Shown here piece after piece: positions 25,166 to 37,039 of a stretch of DNA of 64,000 bases. Location: assembly GCA_905221605.1 (NCBI GenBank), contig CAJNDS010002638.1, positions 1 through 64,000 of the forward strand. The letters are read 5' to 3'. The notes below the pieces were generated by a model. It saw only the letters and a list, made by a program, of their open reading frames with translations. It did no database searches and was not told the origin of the DNA. Both the position numbers and the translations under genes were made by a program. The number at the start of each line of letters is the position of its first letter. Positions within the stretch are counted from its first letter, which is position 1. This DNA comes from Symbiodinium natans. Its lineage: Eukaryota; Sar; Dinophyceae; Suessiales; Symbiodiniaceae.

Positions 25166-26256
25166 TAGGGGGTCTAAACAAACCCTGAACCGCAAACCTG
25201 AACCATCTAGTGTAACTGCTTATGACCATCTGTTATGGCCTTACTTGGGGCGCTGATAATCCTCTTGTCAACTACTCATGAACCTTAACTCAACCCTCCA
25301 CCTTCCGTCCAGATACTTAGATGCAAAGGAGAGCGAATATATTGCAAGTCCTTAGTACCTGAACCCTTTTGTAAACACGCAAGTCCTAACCCGACACCTG
25401 ATATGTGCCCTATAGACCCTACGTGAGCTCTATACACCCTAAACCCTTAACCCTAAACCCTCCAGAGCAGCCTCCAGACGCCCATCTGCTTTTCGAAGGC
25501 GCCACCCGCGTGCGAGCAGGTCAAAGAGTGCATGGCCCAGGCAGCCAAGAAGGCCCTGCCAAGATTGGAGATGTGTTCAAGGCTTCAACTCGGAAAGTCC
25601 TAAACCCTCAACCCTGAAATCCAAAATCCGAGACTCCTAAAACTCCCGAAGCCCTAAATCCTGATTTCCTTCATCCGAAACGCCTAAAGCGCCCCAAAGC
25701 CCTAAACTCCAAACCCCAAACCCCAGACCTCACCAGACCCCAAATCGGGGATTCAGGGTCTATAAATTTCAGGTCTTGGGTTTTAGGGCTCAGATTGTAG
25801 GGCTCAGGTTTTGTGGCTTCAAGCCTTACTGTACTAAGCCTTGAACCTTTTGCCCTCTGCTGTAGCCTGGCTGTGGTTAGAGTAGACAATTCTACATAGA
25901 TGTGTATACCCTGAAAAGCACCTTCACTGCCAGAGTAGCATCTCTAGCATCTAAGTGCTTCTTGCTTTCCTTTTCAAGGGTGTACAGGTTGCGCTCTAAG
26001 ATGTTTAAGGGCTACTTCCCTTGTCAAAGATGTGATTATACATGTGTGTTTTTGAACATAAATGAGAGCATAAGGAAGTAAATCACTATGTATATGAAAT
26101 ACATATATTAATACATGTACATGTTTTCGTTTACCCTTTTGTTGAAGTTGCATTTTCTGAGGCTGTTCTAGGCAGGGCTTCAAAAGGACGAGGAGCCCTA
26201 AACCCTAAACCCTAAACCCTAAACCCTAAACCCTAAACCCTAAACCAATTTGGGAG

Positions 26257-26318
26257 GCCTTCATGGGCTCTGCCATTATGGGGGCCGCGGCCACCGGCGT
26301 GGCAGCCTCATGATTCCC
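26257..26318 (+). CDS. Exon-like island, hydrophobic
   Basis: After a CCCTAAA array and TGGGAG before GCC, the plus strand reads AFMGSAIMGAAATGVAAS, which looks like part of a membrane helix, before a TTTAGGG array begins. Several GC/GT donors are possible inside (for example before GTGGCAG), so the 3' end is unsure. Parent gene unknown. Confidence 0.3.
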
Positions 26319-26353
26319 ATAGGGTTTAGGGTTTAGGGTTTAGGGTTTATGGG

Positions 26354-26465
26354 TTGGGATGTTACCCTTTATACTAAAAAGTCCTTAATCGGGAGTCGAG
26401 TGCCCCGAATTAGAATCCCTATGACCCTATGAAGGACTGCTAGCTGTAAGGGGGAACATCCCAAC
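26354..26465. mobile_element. Palindromic element family A, copy 1
   Basis: Terminal inverted repeat TTGGGATGTTcCCCTTATAC...TAAGGGGGAACATCCCAA. It is a 110-bp, nearly self-complementary element without coding capacity, like a MITE. Seven more copies lie downstream, all inside the telomere-repeat domain. Confidence 0.7.
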
Positions 26466-26987
26466 TCATCGGGTGTAGGGTTTAGAGAGACGCGGACCCC
26501 GCAAGACCCCCAAAACTGCTAAAGTCACCCCCTCTAGGCCCTAATATAGATCTATTTTTTGTGTGTAGTAGATATATATGTAGCCAAGCTTAATGGATGC
26601 TCAGGCCCAAAAGAGACCTTGTATAGACCCCAAATAGTAGGATTCCCTTATATTAAGGACCCCAATGAGGTACCCTTATTTTTCGGAAATCCCCATAAAG
26701 CAGACCACGCACTCCTTATAAGAAGTACCTACTTGCAGGCTGATCAGCTGGGCCTGTCTATAGGGTAACCCCAAATCCTAAACCCTATACCCGAAGCCCC
26801 AAACGCTGGTCATGCCCTCGGTTGGGGTACGTCCAACCCTTTGGGGAAGGGGTTTTGGGGAAGGGGTTTAGGGTTTAGGATCGAATAGGGGTAACAGGCT
26901 CCTTCCGGCTAGAACATCCTGGTGAGAGGGAGTTTCTGTCCGCGGTTTGTTGTTGATGGTGCGCCTTCTGCCTGGGTTTCGCATGTC

Positions 26988-26988
<1 letters not shown>

Positions 26989-27027
<39 letters not shown>
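26989..27027. repeat. Poly-T, 39 nt
   Basis: Uninterrupted run of T. On the minus strand it would be a poly-A, possibly the tail of a retroposed sequence. Confidence 0.9.
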
Positions 27028-27028
<1 letters not shown>

Positions 27029-27795
27029 TCCCCCCCGTAGCGACATTGAAGTGTTGCAGCTCTCGCAGCAAGAGAAGTCATGTTCTTTAGTTCGGCCCGG
27101 CTTCGTAATGTATCAACGTAAGTTAGAAGCCTCACTTAAGCGGATAGTCGCGACCAACCTGCAACGCATTTTATCTTTTCGACTTTGGGCCTCTTACTTG
27201 GGCACCCACGAAAGCGCCACTAGCTGTCCACAGCTTCACTTGTGAGTGTGCCTGATGTTCAGGCTGGCACATGGGCGGAATCACCTTCGCATCCACAGAC
27301 CGGAGCATATCCCCTCCCCTCCTCCCCTCCCTCCCTCCCTCCCTCTCCCTCCCCCATCCCTCCCCCCTCCACTCCCCACTCCCCATCCCTCTTGCCGATG
27401 CTGAGCCGAAGTTGCAACCACCGTGCGGTCAGAGGTTCGTGGGTGGGGTGAGCCTTCAGAGAGTTTGGACCTTTCCCCCAGAAGCCCTAATGCCTTGCCT
27501 GGGCCCAGAGATCCCAAACCTCAGACCCCCAACCGTAAATCCGACCCAAAGCCTCAACCCGTAGAGCCCCTAAACCCTGAACCCTAAACCCCAAACCCGA
27601 AACCCCAAACCCTAACAACCTGAACACCTGGAGCCTAAACCCCCCAAGCCACCCTCTTTAAGTCTGACAACGGTGCCCCGCCGCCTGCTTCCTCGGCGAT
27701 GCCTCTCGAGGCTGGTTCACTGTTTGCGGGCGTCGGGGATGCATCTACCTTTTCAGGGTCCAGGGCTTTGGGCTTTGTTGCGTACAGCATGTGTA

Positions 27796-27912
27796 TGTGT
27801 GTATATATATATATAAGATATAGGTATATACATGTATATACATGTATATACATGTATATACATATCAATTATATCTGTACATATACATATATATATATAT
27901 ACATACATATAG
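27796..27912. repeat. AT-rich TATACATG microsatellite
   Basis: Runs of (TA)n, then four TATACATG units, then (AT)n. Confidence 0.8.
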
Positions 27913-28454
27913 ATGCACATACGTGTGTCGCCTCAGAGTCGCCTCCTAACAGACATCAAGAGAAATCTCAAACACCAGCTCCAGGTCTGGAGCCTGCTCC
28001 GAAGCCCTGAGGCCCAAAAAACCCCAAAACCCCCCCCAAACTCGCGAGCCCTCAAGAATCCAACTCGAAACCCTAAAATCCTGAAACCCTAAAACCCTAA
28101 AAACCCCTAAAAAACCCTAAAAACCCTAAAAACCCTAAGTCCTAAAGCTCTAGTCCCTAAAATCCTAAACCCTAAACCCTAACTCCTCCCCCCCCCCCCC
28201 AACCCAACCCAATGAAACTGGGTCTGAAGTTCGAATCGGCTCGGGCTTGTGGCTTCTTATGGGGTCAGGAAGTGTAGGGTTGAGGGGTTTAGGGGGAGTT
28301 TGGCCGGCATGTAGGAGGTTTCTGGATCCCTGTAGAAATTCTTGTTCCTAGGTTACTCTGAGATCCCTTAACCCTGAACCCTGAACTCTAATCCCTAAAC
28401 CCTGAACCCTCAACCCTTTACCCTAAACCCTCAACCCTAAACCTTCCCCTCCAG

Positions 28455-28527
28455 GCGCTGGCCCTCGCAGGCGTCCTGGGCGCCCAGCGCCGTCCGAAGT
28501 CTCGCTGCAAGGACCTGAAGACCCAGG
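28455..28527 (+). CDS. Exon-like island
   Basis: CCCTAAA repeats, then a pyrimidine tract and CCTCCAG before GCGCTG. The frame reads ALALAGVLGAQRRPKSRCKD, then LKTQ, with donor candidate CCAGG before GTTTCGG. G-strand-like repeats follow. Typical of the islands in this domain; protein unknown. Confidence 0.4.
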
Positions 28528-29303
28528 GTTTCGGAGCTTGAGGTTGAGGGTTTCGGCTCTCAAACATTGTCCCCACATGTCCAGAAGCCCTACATGTACA
28601 GTACAGACCCCGACAACAAACAGATTTGCAAAAGTCGCGCTAAACCCTAAGCCCTAAGACCCTAAACCCTAAAACCAAAACCGCCGGGCTGGCCTGGCGG
28701 GGGGCTTTGGGTTTTGGAAAGAAACCAACGTAAACCTATTCAGGGCTTAGGGTTTGGGGTTTAGGGTTCAGGGTGGGTTTAGGGTTTAGGGTGGCCAGGA
28801 ACCTTCAACCCTAAGCAGGCAGACAAACCATGAGCATCAAACAGCAGCAGGTTCCCGCGCAAAAGCAGACAACGAGCAATCGATGTACAACGAGTTCCCT
28901 CGCAGAACAACGCAATGGACATCAGCCATAATGTCAAGCAGCAAACGTGCATTGCAATGTCATCGTTGGCAGGTTGTGAATAAACCCGAGCTGCATTTGT
29001 TGGAGTGCCGTTTGTTTCTGGTGTGGGTGTTTCCTTTCTCTCTCTCGAGGGCTCTATTTGTTGTTGTTTGTGCACGAACAGGTGAGACGCGGCCGTGCAA
29101 CGTGATAAAAAGTGGGAAGTAGCCAGTGTTAAGATCAAGAAGCACATCTCCCTTGAACCCAAAGCCCTAAGCCCCAAAACCCTTTCAACCCTCAGGAAAT
29201 TCGTTCTTCTCTCTGTTCCTAAACCCTAAACCCTGAACCCTAAACCCTAAACCCTAAACCGTAGACCCTAAACCCTAAACCCTAAACCCTGACATCTTTC
29301 CAG

Positions 29304-29390
29304 GACTTCCTGGAAGTTCCTTGCCGGCGTTCCAGAGCAGCGTGCTCCGCTTCTTTGTGGCATCGGCCTCAGTCGTGCGCCATTCCTGCT
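29304..29390 (+). CDS. Exon-like island ending at a telomeric donor
   Basis: CCCTAAA array, then CTTTCCAG before GACTTCC, 87 nt, then donor CCTGCT before GTTTAGGG, which is the start of the G-strand array. All three frames are open, so the reading frame is not settled. Confidence 0.35.
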
Positions 29391-29448
29391 GTTTAGGGTT
29401 TAGGGTCTAGGGCTGAGGGCTTAGGGCTTAGGGTTTAGGGCTTAGGGT

Positions 29449-29488
29449 TTGGGATGTTCCCCCTTATACTAGCAGTCCTTAGTAGGGA
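29449..29488. mobile_element. Family A element, left end only (copy 2)
   Basis: TTGGGATGTTCCCCCTTATA with the next bases of the family, then interrupted by telomere-type repeat. The right end is missing. Confidence 0.6.
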
Positions 29489-29997
29489 CATGTTTTGGGT
29501 TTTGGGTTTTGGGTTTAGGGTTTAGGGTTTAGGGTTTAGGGTTTGGTAGGGTGGGCTTAAGTCTTAGTAGGGTTTAGGGAGTGGCAACGAATCAGAAGGT
29601 AGACGGGCTTTTCACGGGTTTAAACCGGTAGCTACCCGTTTGGGGTTTAGGGTTCAGGGTTTAGAATTTGAGATCACTGTGCAAGTAAAAAGATCGTCAT
29701 GGCTGCTGGAGAAGCCGGTTTCAACGCGTCATTACGCCAAACAAACAAACCCCCGAGTATTATCTCGAATATAGCGGCCTTAAGAACTAAGCTTGGGGTG
29801 TAATTTAGGTGTAATTATAGTATACTTCTATAGGGACCATAAGGGAATACGATTAGCAATTATTCGGACCCCAATAGTCAGTTGCAGTGGCATCTCAGCT
29901 TCCTCAAACACCGAGCCCCCTTGAGCATGTCAAGCAGACCCAAACCGGTGAAAGAAAGTTTCGGGTGTAACCCTAGACCCTAAACCCTAAACCCTAA

Positions 29998-30048
29998 ACC
30001 CTAAACCCTAAAACCCTAAAACCCTAAAACCCTAAAACCCTAAAACCC
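29998..30048. repeat. CCCTAAAA octamer block
   Basis: Octameric units with an extra A (ccctaaaa), flanked by normal heptamers. The reverse complement equals the TTTTAGGG variant found at 56229-56388. Confidence 0.8.
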
Positions 30049-30549
30049 TAAACCCTAAACCCTAAACCCTAACTTTAAGCACACCAAACCTTGTACCTTG
30101 CAACCCCTCCCCTCTCCCCCCCTGCCTGCATCCACCCTGAAAGCCACGAAACACCAGATCCTGAGCCCCAGACTCGAAACTCGAAACTCGAAACCCTAAA
30201 CCCTAAACCCTAAACCCTAAACCCTGAACCCTAATGAATAGTGAATATAAGGTTATGCACACAACTTGGGTGGTGTTGCATATCAGGGCTCCTTTCTAGA
30301 TACCTTTTCTAAGAGGAGTCCCCATTAAAGGCCCCGAGCCCGAACCGGTGAGAACAGCCCAAACAGACCTAAACTCTAAACCCTAAACCCTAAGCCCTAA
30401 ACCCTAAACCCCAAACCTTAAACCCTAAACCCTAATTGCTATGCCCTTTGCTGGTCCAGGGGCTGAGCACGATTGGGGGCTAAATCCGATTGGCCAGCGA
30501 CCTCACGGAAGGAGCCCCATGCGAAGATGCGAAGGAAAAGGACAATGCT

Positions 30550-30658
30550 CGTCTTTCTTCTGGCTGGCTCTTAGGACTTTAACTTTTTGGGTTTTGGTAG
30601 AAACTACAATAAGCGGCTTAAATGTTAAACGTTTAGGCGGGTTCAGAAGTCAGCCAAG
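30550..30658. mobile_element. Palindromic element family D, copy 1
   Basis: Begins CTTTCTTCTGGCTGGCTC-TTAGGACTTTAAC and ends GGTTCAGAAGTCAGCCAAG, so the ends are inverted copies (CTTGGCTGACTTCTG). About 110 bp, no coding capacity. Copies 2 and 3 are near 45.9 and 52.7 kb. Confidence 0.65.
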
Positions 30659-30836
30659 AATGGCTTAGGGATTCAGGGTTTCAGGATTATAGGCTCTGGA
30701 GATGTGGGTTTAGGGTTGGTGTGTCTATTGACGGAATTAGGGTTGCGGTGTAGGGTTTTGGGTTAGGATGTTTGCCGTAGGGCCGAGGGTGCCTCCCAAC
30801 AAACCCTAAACCCTAAACACTAAACTATAAGTACAG

Positions 30837-30878
30837 GTCCCGGCTGCGCTGCTGTCAAGGGATCTCTCTACAGCCTAG
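30837..30878 (+). CDS. Short exon-like island
   Basis: Follows CCCTAAAC repeats. Acceptor GTACAG before GTCC and donor CCTAG before GTGTCAGGG, then G-strand repeats. One frame reads PGCAAVKGSLYSL. Only 42 nt and unassigned. Confidence 0.3.
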   Translation, partial: VPAALLSRDLSTA

Positions 30879-32212
30879 GTGTCAGGGCTTAGGGCGCAGG
30901 GCTTAGGGTTTAGGGTTTAAAACCTGAAACCTGAAGCCCTAACACCCAAAAGTTGTGTAGGTGGACGTGCATCGGACTGCCCAAGATCCCAAAGTCGTCC
31001 ACTTGACTTGTCACGTGCTGCCCTGAGTGTTGTTTGTTTTCATAGTTTATTGGTAGCCCAGACCCTAAACCCTAAACCCTAAACCCTACACCCTCTTTTG
31101 TTTTGGTTCTGGGTTTTCTCATGTGCCCTTGCTATGAATGGTTTTTGGGCTACCACGGTGTTTGGGGTTTAGGGTTTAGGGTTTAGGGCTTTTGGTCTAG
31201 GCGTGGTGGCAATGGGGCTGTGAGAGTCAGCTATTCGCCACCATTTACTGGCTCGGATCCCTGCGTTCGCCACTGCCAGCATATTGCAGGCCATCTGTGT
31301 GTGTAGGGTTTAGAGGTGTGGGGTTTAGAGATCCTGGGGTTTAGAGATCCTGTATAAGTATATGCCCTCAGAATTTCAGTATGCTGAACAAAGGAGCATT
31401 TCTCAGTAGAGGTTACTCTACTAAAGGAACCTCAGAAACCCTACTTAACCCTCACTAGGCCCTAAACCTTAAGCTCTTAACCCTAAACTCTAAACCCTAC
31501 TACGTTCGAGTTTCCACAATCTCTGGAGCAGAAGACCCTAGCCTTAAGCACTCGGCCAGAAGACTCTCAGAGGGAAGAACCTAAACCCTCAGGCTTTTGG
31601 GCTTTGCGGTTTTGAATTTTGGGGTTTTAGGGCAGGCCCTACATCTCCAAACCCCAAGCCGAGGGTCTAAACTCCGTGTTCTGGTCAGGATGGCAGTCGC
31701 TGCTGCCCTTGCCCTAGACATCTAGTGACAAAGGGCAACAAACACGGACCCCCAAAACCCTAGACCCAAAACTCAAAGCCATGGACAGTAGACCCTAGCC
31801 CTAGACCCTGGACCCCAAAATGATCGAACTCGCACTCCCAAGGTTGCACCTGTGAAAGGTTCCCTTAGCATGTTCCTACTGTGGCCCCCCTGCGGAGGTC
31901 TTTACAAAGAGTCCCCAGGATCACTCAATGAACCCTGCCCCCCCCCCCCCGCCACGCCCCCCAATGCCCAAAGAAAAGCAATAAGCACACAATATGAAGC
32001 CGCAATACATCAGATCGCTCAGCCTAAACAGGTAACAACCATAGACCCTAAACCCTCAACCGACCCTAAACCCTAAACCCTAAACTCTAAACCCAAAACC
32101 CTGAACCCTGAACCCTAAACCCTAAACCCTAAACCCTAAACCCTAAACCCTAAACCCTAAACCCTAAACCCTAAACCCTAAACCCAACATACAACTCATC
32201 AGGTTGTGCCCC

Positions 32213-32288
32213 ATCGCCGTGCTTGGCTCTCGCAGAGACCCATGGCGACGGCGCGCCCGGGCTTTGGGAATCCTGTGTGCTATGACAG
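32213..32288 (+). CDS. Exon-like island between inverted telomeric arrays
   Basis: A 150-bp CCCTAAA array, then CATCAG before GTTGTG, then 76 nt ending ATGACAG before GTTCAGGG and a 100-bp TTTAGGG-type array. One frame reads VVPHRRAWLSQRPMATARPG, but other frames are open too. The cleanest example of the C-strand/exon/G-strand arrangement. Confidence 0.4.
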
Positions 32289-32795
32289 GTTCAGGGTTTA
32301 GGGTTTAGGGTTTGGGGTTTAGGGTTTAGGGTTTAGGGTTCAGGGTTCAGGGTTCAGGGTTTCGGGTTTCGGGTTTAGGGTTCAAACGAACTTGGGGTCT
32401 ACTTTGGGCTTTGGGGGTGTAGGCATTCGGGTTCAGGGTTTCGGGTTTACGGTGGTCTACTAAGCGGAAAAAACCAAGCTTAACATCCCTATTTTGCCCT
32501 CACAAGGAAGAGTAAAGAAACACACACATCAATAAAACAGTACATATATACACACATATATATATATATATATGTGTGTTTGTTCTTTGTGTTTTGTTCG
32601 GGGGTGTTCCTAAGCTAATAGTAGTGAGTGGACCCGCATCCCCTTATTCAGGGCTGAGGGTTCAGAGTTTGGGGAGCTTCTTATGAAGCAAGAAACAAGG
32701 GGGTACACTTTCTCATTGCCTACAAGAAGGTTCTGGCCACAGGGTTTATTGCTTACGGTTGAGGGACACCCTGAACGATCTTAATACCCTGTATA

Positions 32796-32876
32796 TTGGG
32801 AGGTTCCCCCTTATAATAACAGTCCTGAATAGGGATTCTAATAGGTGCTATTGTAATCCCCATTAAGGACTGTTGG
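32796..32876. mobile_element. Family A element, 3'-truncated (copy 3)
   Basis: TTGGGAGGTTCCCCCTTATA through CATTAAGGACTGTTGG; the distal end is missing. Confidence 0.6.
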
Positions 32877-33105
32877 TTTTAGGGCTCTCCCCGAACCCTC
32901 AACCCTAGTTGCAGCCAAAATTGGCCGAGCGACAGCCCCAGACGAAAGTATCCATGAACCTTCTTAGCACCCCCTAAACCCCAAACCCTTCTTAGGGTTT
33001 AGGGTTTAGGATTTAGGACTAGGGTTTAGGGTTTTGGGTTTAGGGCTTAGGGTTTAGGGCTTAGGGCCCCTCTTCAGCTCGAACCCAATTTAGGGCCATG
33101 TGCAG

Positions 33106-33189
33106 GGCGAAGATGCGTTGGATTTGGGGGAGCACCACATCCGGCGGAAGATGGTTGCGGCAGCGGCCATAGACGTCGTGTACAGTTGG
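33106..33189 (+). CDS. Exon-like island, 28 codons
   Basis: Acceptor ATGTGCAG before GGCGAA and donor AGTTGG before GTTTCGGG. In phase 0 at both ends it reads GEDALDLGEHHIRRKMVAAA, then AIDVVYSW. Coding character is convincing (charged helix, no stop). The donor is supplied by a telomere-variant array. Family not recognised. Confidence 0.45.
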
Positions 33190-33889
33190 GTTTCGGGTTT
33201 CGGGTTTCGGGTTTAGAGTTTAGGGATAGACCCTACAGTAGGGCTCCAGGTATGCAAAACATACCTTGGTAGGCCAGGGGTACCCTGTACCCTTTTTTGT
33301 TCTGGGTTCCATCAGAAAGAAGCTGACCCACAAAAGGGTACTGTTTTTGTACTATGGTTACTGGGCTACCCTGATACCTACGTTGGAGTCCAAAGTCTCT
33401 AATCACAAAGAATACCTACTTTGGGGCTATTTGGAGCCCTAGGGTTATGTCCCGGAAGGGTCAACAAAGTCTTCGGGGGAGACATGCGCGCGGTATTCGA
33501 TCAGGTTTTTGTTTCGGTTTGAGGCTTTCGCGGCTCGTTAGTTTGAAGTTGTAGACCCCCTGTATGAAGCAAACCCTAAACCCTAAACCCTAAACCCTAA
33601 ACGTGGTCTGGGGGGGTTTAGGGTGGATGGTCCAGACCCGGAAAACTCTCGAACCCCTACCGCCTAGATCCTTAGGGGTACTTGGAAATAATCTTTGACT
33701 TTGTTACTATGATCCCTAAGGAACAGCTAAAATTGTAGTTTTGGTAGGGTGTCAAGTTCAGTATAGGACCTCTAAAGCCTTGAAAGCCGAAAGCGAGAAT
33801 CCTCTAAATCTTGAAAGTTTCAAAAACCCGAACAGCTGGGATGTGCTGGGAATTTCACAACTGGCATTTTTATTAAGGCTCTAAGGGGA

Positions 33890-34012
33890 GTATAGCTAGG
33901 TTGCCCAGTAGTACCCTTATTCCCTTTTTGGGGGCTTTAGGTTCCCTGATAAACCCCTTCAAGCAAAAAAGGGCGCCCTTTTTAAGCCCAGGTTACTGGG
34001 CAGCCTAGATAG
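33890..34012. mobile_element. Palindromic element family B copy
   Basis: Typical text: TACCCTTATTCCCTTTTTGG, GGTTCCCTgATAAaCCCCTT, AAAAAAGGGCGCCCTTTTT and GGTTACTGGGC; partly self-complementary. Similar text lies near 33266-33376, 36018-36110, 42195-42295, 45045-45120, 53040-53140, 57668-57768 and 57873-57990. Confidence 0.55.
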
Positions 34013-34014
34013 GG

Positions 34015-34127
34015 TACCCAGAGACTCCAAAACCCCTCAATTAAGCAATATACCTTAAATTAGAGTAGGAACCCTAAGATGATTTAAGGTATATTCCTTA
34101 ATTAAGGGGTTTTGGAGTCTCTGGGTA
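34015..34127. repeat. Long near-perfect hairpin, 46-bp arms
   Basis: Arm 34015-34060 (TACCCAGAGACTCCAAAACC...) is the reverse complement of 34082-34127 with about two mismatches; the loop is about 21 nt. Not telomeric. It directly abuts a family B element. Only one copy seen. Confidence 0.85.
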
Positions 34128-34731
34128 TCGCCTCGGAGTTCTGCAAAGCCGGACGTCCAGAGGTGAAGAACCGGCAGAAGGATGGGAGCCACCGGCTAGA
34201 CGAGACCATCAGGCTCTGAACCCTATAAAAGGTACCCTGAAGCCTGTAAAGGGCACCCTAAACCCTGTGAAGGGTCTCCTAAACCCTAGAAAGGGCACCC
34301 TAAGTCCCAAAAAAACCTCAAAACGCTTAAGGATTTTGGGGCTTCAGCAGTTTAGGCCCGAAGCCCTTGCTGCAGAGGATGGGCCCCAAATATAACCCTC
34401 CCCCAAAAAAACACATATATATATATATGTATACATATATATATATAATATCTATATATATATACATATAGTAGGATCCCTTTGTTTATAAGGACCCCAA
34501 TAAGACACCCCTAATTCGTCAACCCGGCAACCCTGAACCCTGAGCCCTAAACCCTAGACCCATATGCCAGTCGCTTTTATCGCAGCCCTAGGTCGGCTGC
34601 GCCCGTAGTGCTGAGACCCCCAACTCGAGCCTCGAACCGGTTTAGAGTTCAGGGTTTATAGGGTTATAGTTTTTTTAGGGTTTGTAATTTAGGGTCTAGG
34701 GTTTAGGGCATTACCTTCATTTTCTGGCTAG

Positions 34732-34820
34732 GACCTGAGGATATGTTGGATATCTGCCTTGTCGGGTTGAAGAGGGTCATCTTCCGGAATATATTTCAGC
34801 GGGTCCTATGGGACAACCTA
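34732..34820 (+). CDS. Exon-like island, paralogue of 51817-51908
   Basis: After GGCTAG before GACCTG the frame reads PEDMLDICLVGLKRVIFRNI, then FQRVLWDNL, to a possible donor GTTCAT. A copy at 51.8 kb shares RxxFRNIFQRVL, with differences concentrated at third codon positions (for example CGG versus AGG, AAT versus AAC, CTA versus TTA). That pattern is strong evidence of past or present coding constraint. Protein unknown. Confidence 0.5.
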
Positions 34821-35642
34821 GTTCATGAACTCTGCGACAACCCATTGTCTGTTGGACTCGTGGCCTAAGGATGTTTTTTGGGTTGAGAGTTAGGGATCCA
34901 GACCAACTCAAGTTCTAATTGCGCCACTTCAGGGTTTGGGGGCTTATGGGGACCAGGGCCTGGATACCATCGAAGCGCAAGAAGGCCATGATTGGACCGA
35001 CGGTGAAAGTGGGGAAATGTGGAATGTCGGTCCTGGCACCGACGAGTTGGCTTGTGACCGGATCGAAAAGGAAGTGGGTGGACATCTGTCCCATCATCCC
35101 CTTCGCGGGGACCCGGATTCTGTATCAGCATCATGCTCTGGTTACGTCAACATCGCCTTAAAGGTGTGGTGGGCGGGATGTGAGGACAATGCCCAGGCCT
35201 AGTGCCATACTTGCCCACATTCAGTGGACAGCCATGACGAGAACCAATCCCACAGTGGGATCATCAGTTTGCTCATCTGGGCCGGAAGGAACATACACAT
35301 GGTTCTTAGATATGCAAGTATACAAATAATACCTACATTGGGGTCTAAAGTCTGTAGAGAGTACCTACTTTGGGCTTAAGGACCCTGAGCCCATGGGTTC
35401 GCCCTACCCCCCAGATTCCCCCCATAATTCAGGTTTCTTAGAGAGAATTAAGCCTGACTAAGGTCATTTAAGGGAGGAACCTAGGGGGGTAGCCCTAAAC
35501 CCTAAACCCTAAACCCTAAACCCTAAACCCTAAACCCTAAACCCTAAACCCTAAACCCTAAACCCTAAACCGCCTAATCCCTAAACCTGAACCCAAAACC
35601 CTAAACCCTCTTGTGGGGGGTAGTAGTACCCATGATCAGCAG

Positions 35643-35714
35643 GTCCAGCCGAGATCTGTTTCTGGCGGGCACTTCCGCGGCGACGCCGCGACGGCCCCAG
35701 CTTGCCAAAACTGG
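35643..35714 (+). CDS. Exon-like island, 24 codons
   Basis: A long CCCTAAA array, then ATCAGCAG before GTCCAG. The frame VQPRSVSGGHFRGDAATAPA, then CQNW, is phase 0 at both ends. The donor is TGG before GTTTAGGG, the first unit of the following array. Same W-then-GTTT end as the island at 33106-33189. Unassigned. Confidence 0.45.
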
Positions 35715-36438
35715 GTTTAGGGTTTGGGGATAGGGCTAAGGGTTTAGGGTTTAGGGTAAAGGGTAAAGGGTCCCTTTTGGGATCTAGATGGGGTTTTCCG
35801 AAAATAGGGGATACCCTTTTGGGGGTCCCTTTCAAGGGGATTCTATTGTATTTTGTGGGGTATAGAAGCGGTACCCCTATATTTGGAAATACCCATATCG
35901 TCACTTCTCTAGCTTGTGATCCCTTTTAGGGTTCCTTATCACAAGGACAGCCCCTACTGTTTAGGGTACGTACACAAAAAAAGGGAACGTAATCTAGAGA
36001 GCTGACCATATAAGCCTAACTAGGACCCAGAGTAGGTCATTATTTTTTCATTTTAGGGTTTAGGCTCCCTTTATCAGTACCTTGAAACCAAAAATGGGGT
36101 ACCCTGTTGCTTCCGAGGTTGCACTGGTCTAGCGAAACCCCGGATAGTGCGAGCTTTGAAGGCTTAAGCCCTATGCGCCTATTGACATTTTAGGCTTGGG
36201 GGTTGTGGCGTGAGCTCGTGATTTTGTTGCTTCGTAAAGCTGCATGTTTATGAGATCTCCTGAGCTTCGAGAGTTTGCTTTGGGGTCATGATCCATGCGG
36301 GGGTTCCCGAAATTCGGTTGCTAGTAGCTAAGTAGCGGTATCTGTAAGGGGTACACCTACACAAGAATTAGGGTTTAGGAGCAGTTTGCTCTTTTATTGC
36401 TGCGAGAATAAGGAGTTCGCTATGTGGTAGATCCACAG

Positions 36439-36477
36439 GAAGCTGCCGATCGACTTTTCGGCTGGGGCGACAAAAAG
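36439..36477 (+). CDS. Short exon, EAADRLFGWGDKK
   Basis: Acceptor ATCCACAG before GAAGCT and canonical donor AAAAAG before GTGAGC; 13 codons, phase 0. A following exon may start at 36541 after ACCAAAG before GAC. Function unknown. Confidence 0.4.
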
Positions 36478-37039
36478 GTGAGCGGGACCACTTTGAATAA
36501 CAATGTCTGGAAGAAGCAGCAGTCCCGGGGCACCAAAGGACATCGTCACCGAGAGTGGTGTAATGGCAAGTCGGAGGAAGAGAAGCTCCGTATTGTGCGC
36601 AGCCACAAGTAGAAGATCGACGAGATGTGGGCCGTAGGAAGTATCCGGTGTGCCCTCCCTGTGGTTGTTGGGGCTTCTAGGCTCAGGGATGTTGCGTGTA
36701 CCTGTAGATATAGTGCGTGTGCCTGTTGATATAGTCTGATAACAGCTCAGGCGGTTTTGCCACGCACCTTGACCCTAAACCGGGTTTAGGGTTTAGGGTT
36801 AACCAACTTGCAAGGGCCCGATTTTCCGGCTGCTCGGAGGTCCATTGGTAGTTTCGGCAGATCAACTCTGAACCCTAAACCCTCAGCAGGCTTTAGGGCT
36901 TAGGGTTTAAGCTTTAGGGTTTACGTCGAACTTTCAACCTTGGATTGAACTCGCTGGACCGTGTAGGCCTGAGCGCTCGAGCCCGAACACTCAGACCGAA
37001 ACTACTTCCAGGTTCATCCACGATTTGCTTACGAAACCC

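Noticed and set aside
34919-35202. Overlapping plus and minus frames of 80-90 codons
   Set aside because: Three frames are equally open and none has recognisable domains or decisive splice sites, so I could not choose one.
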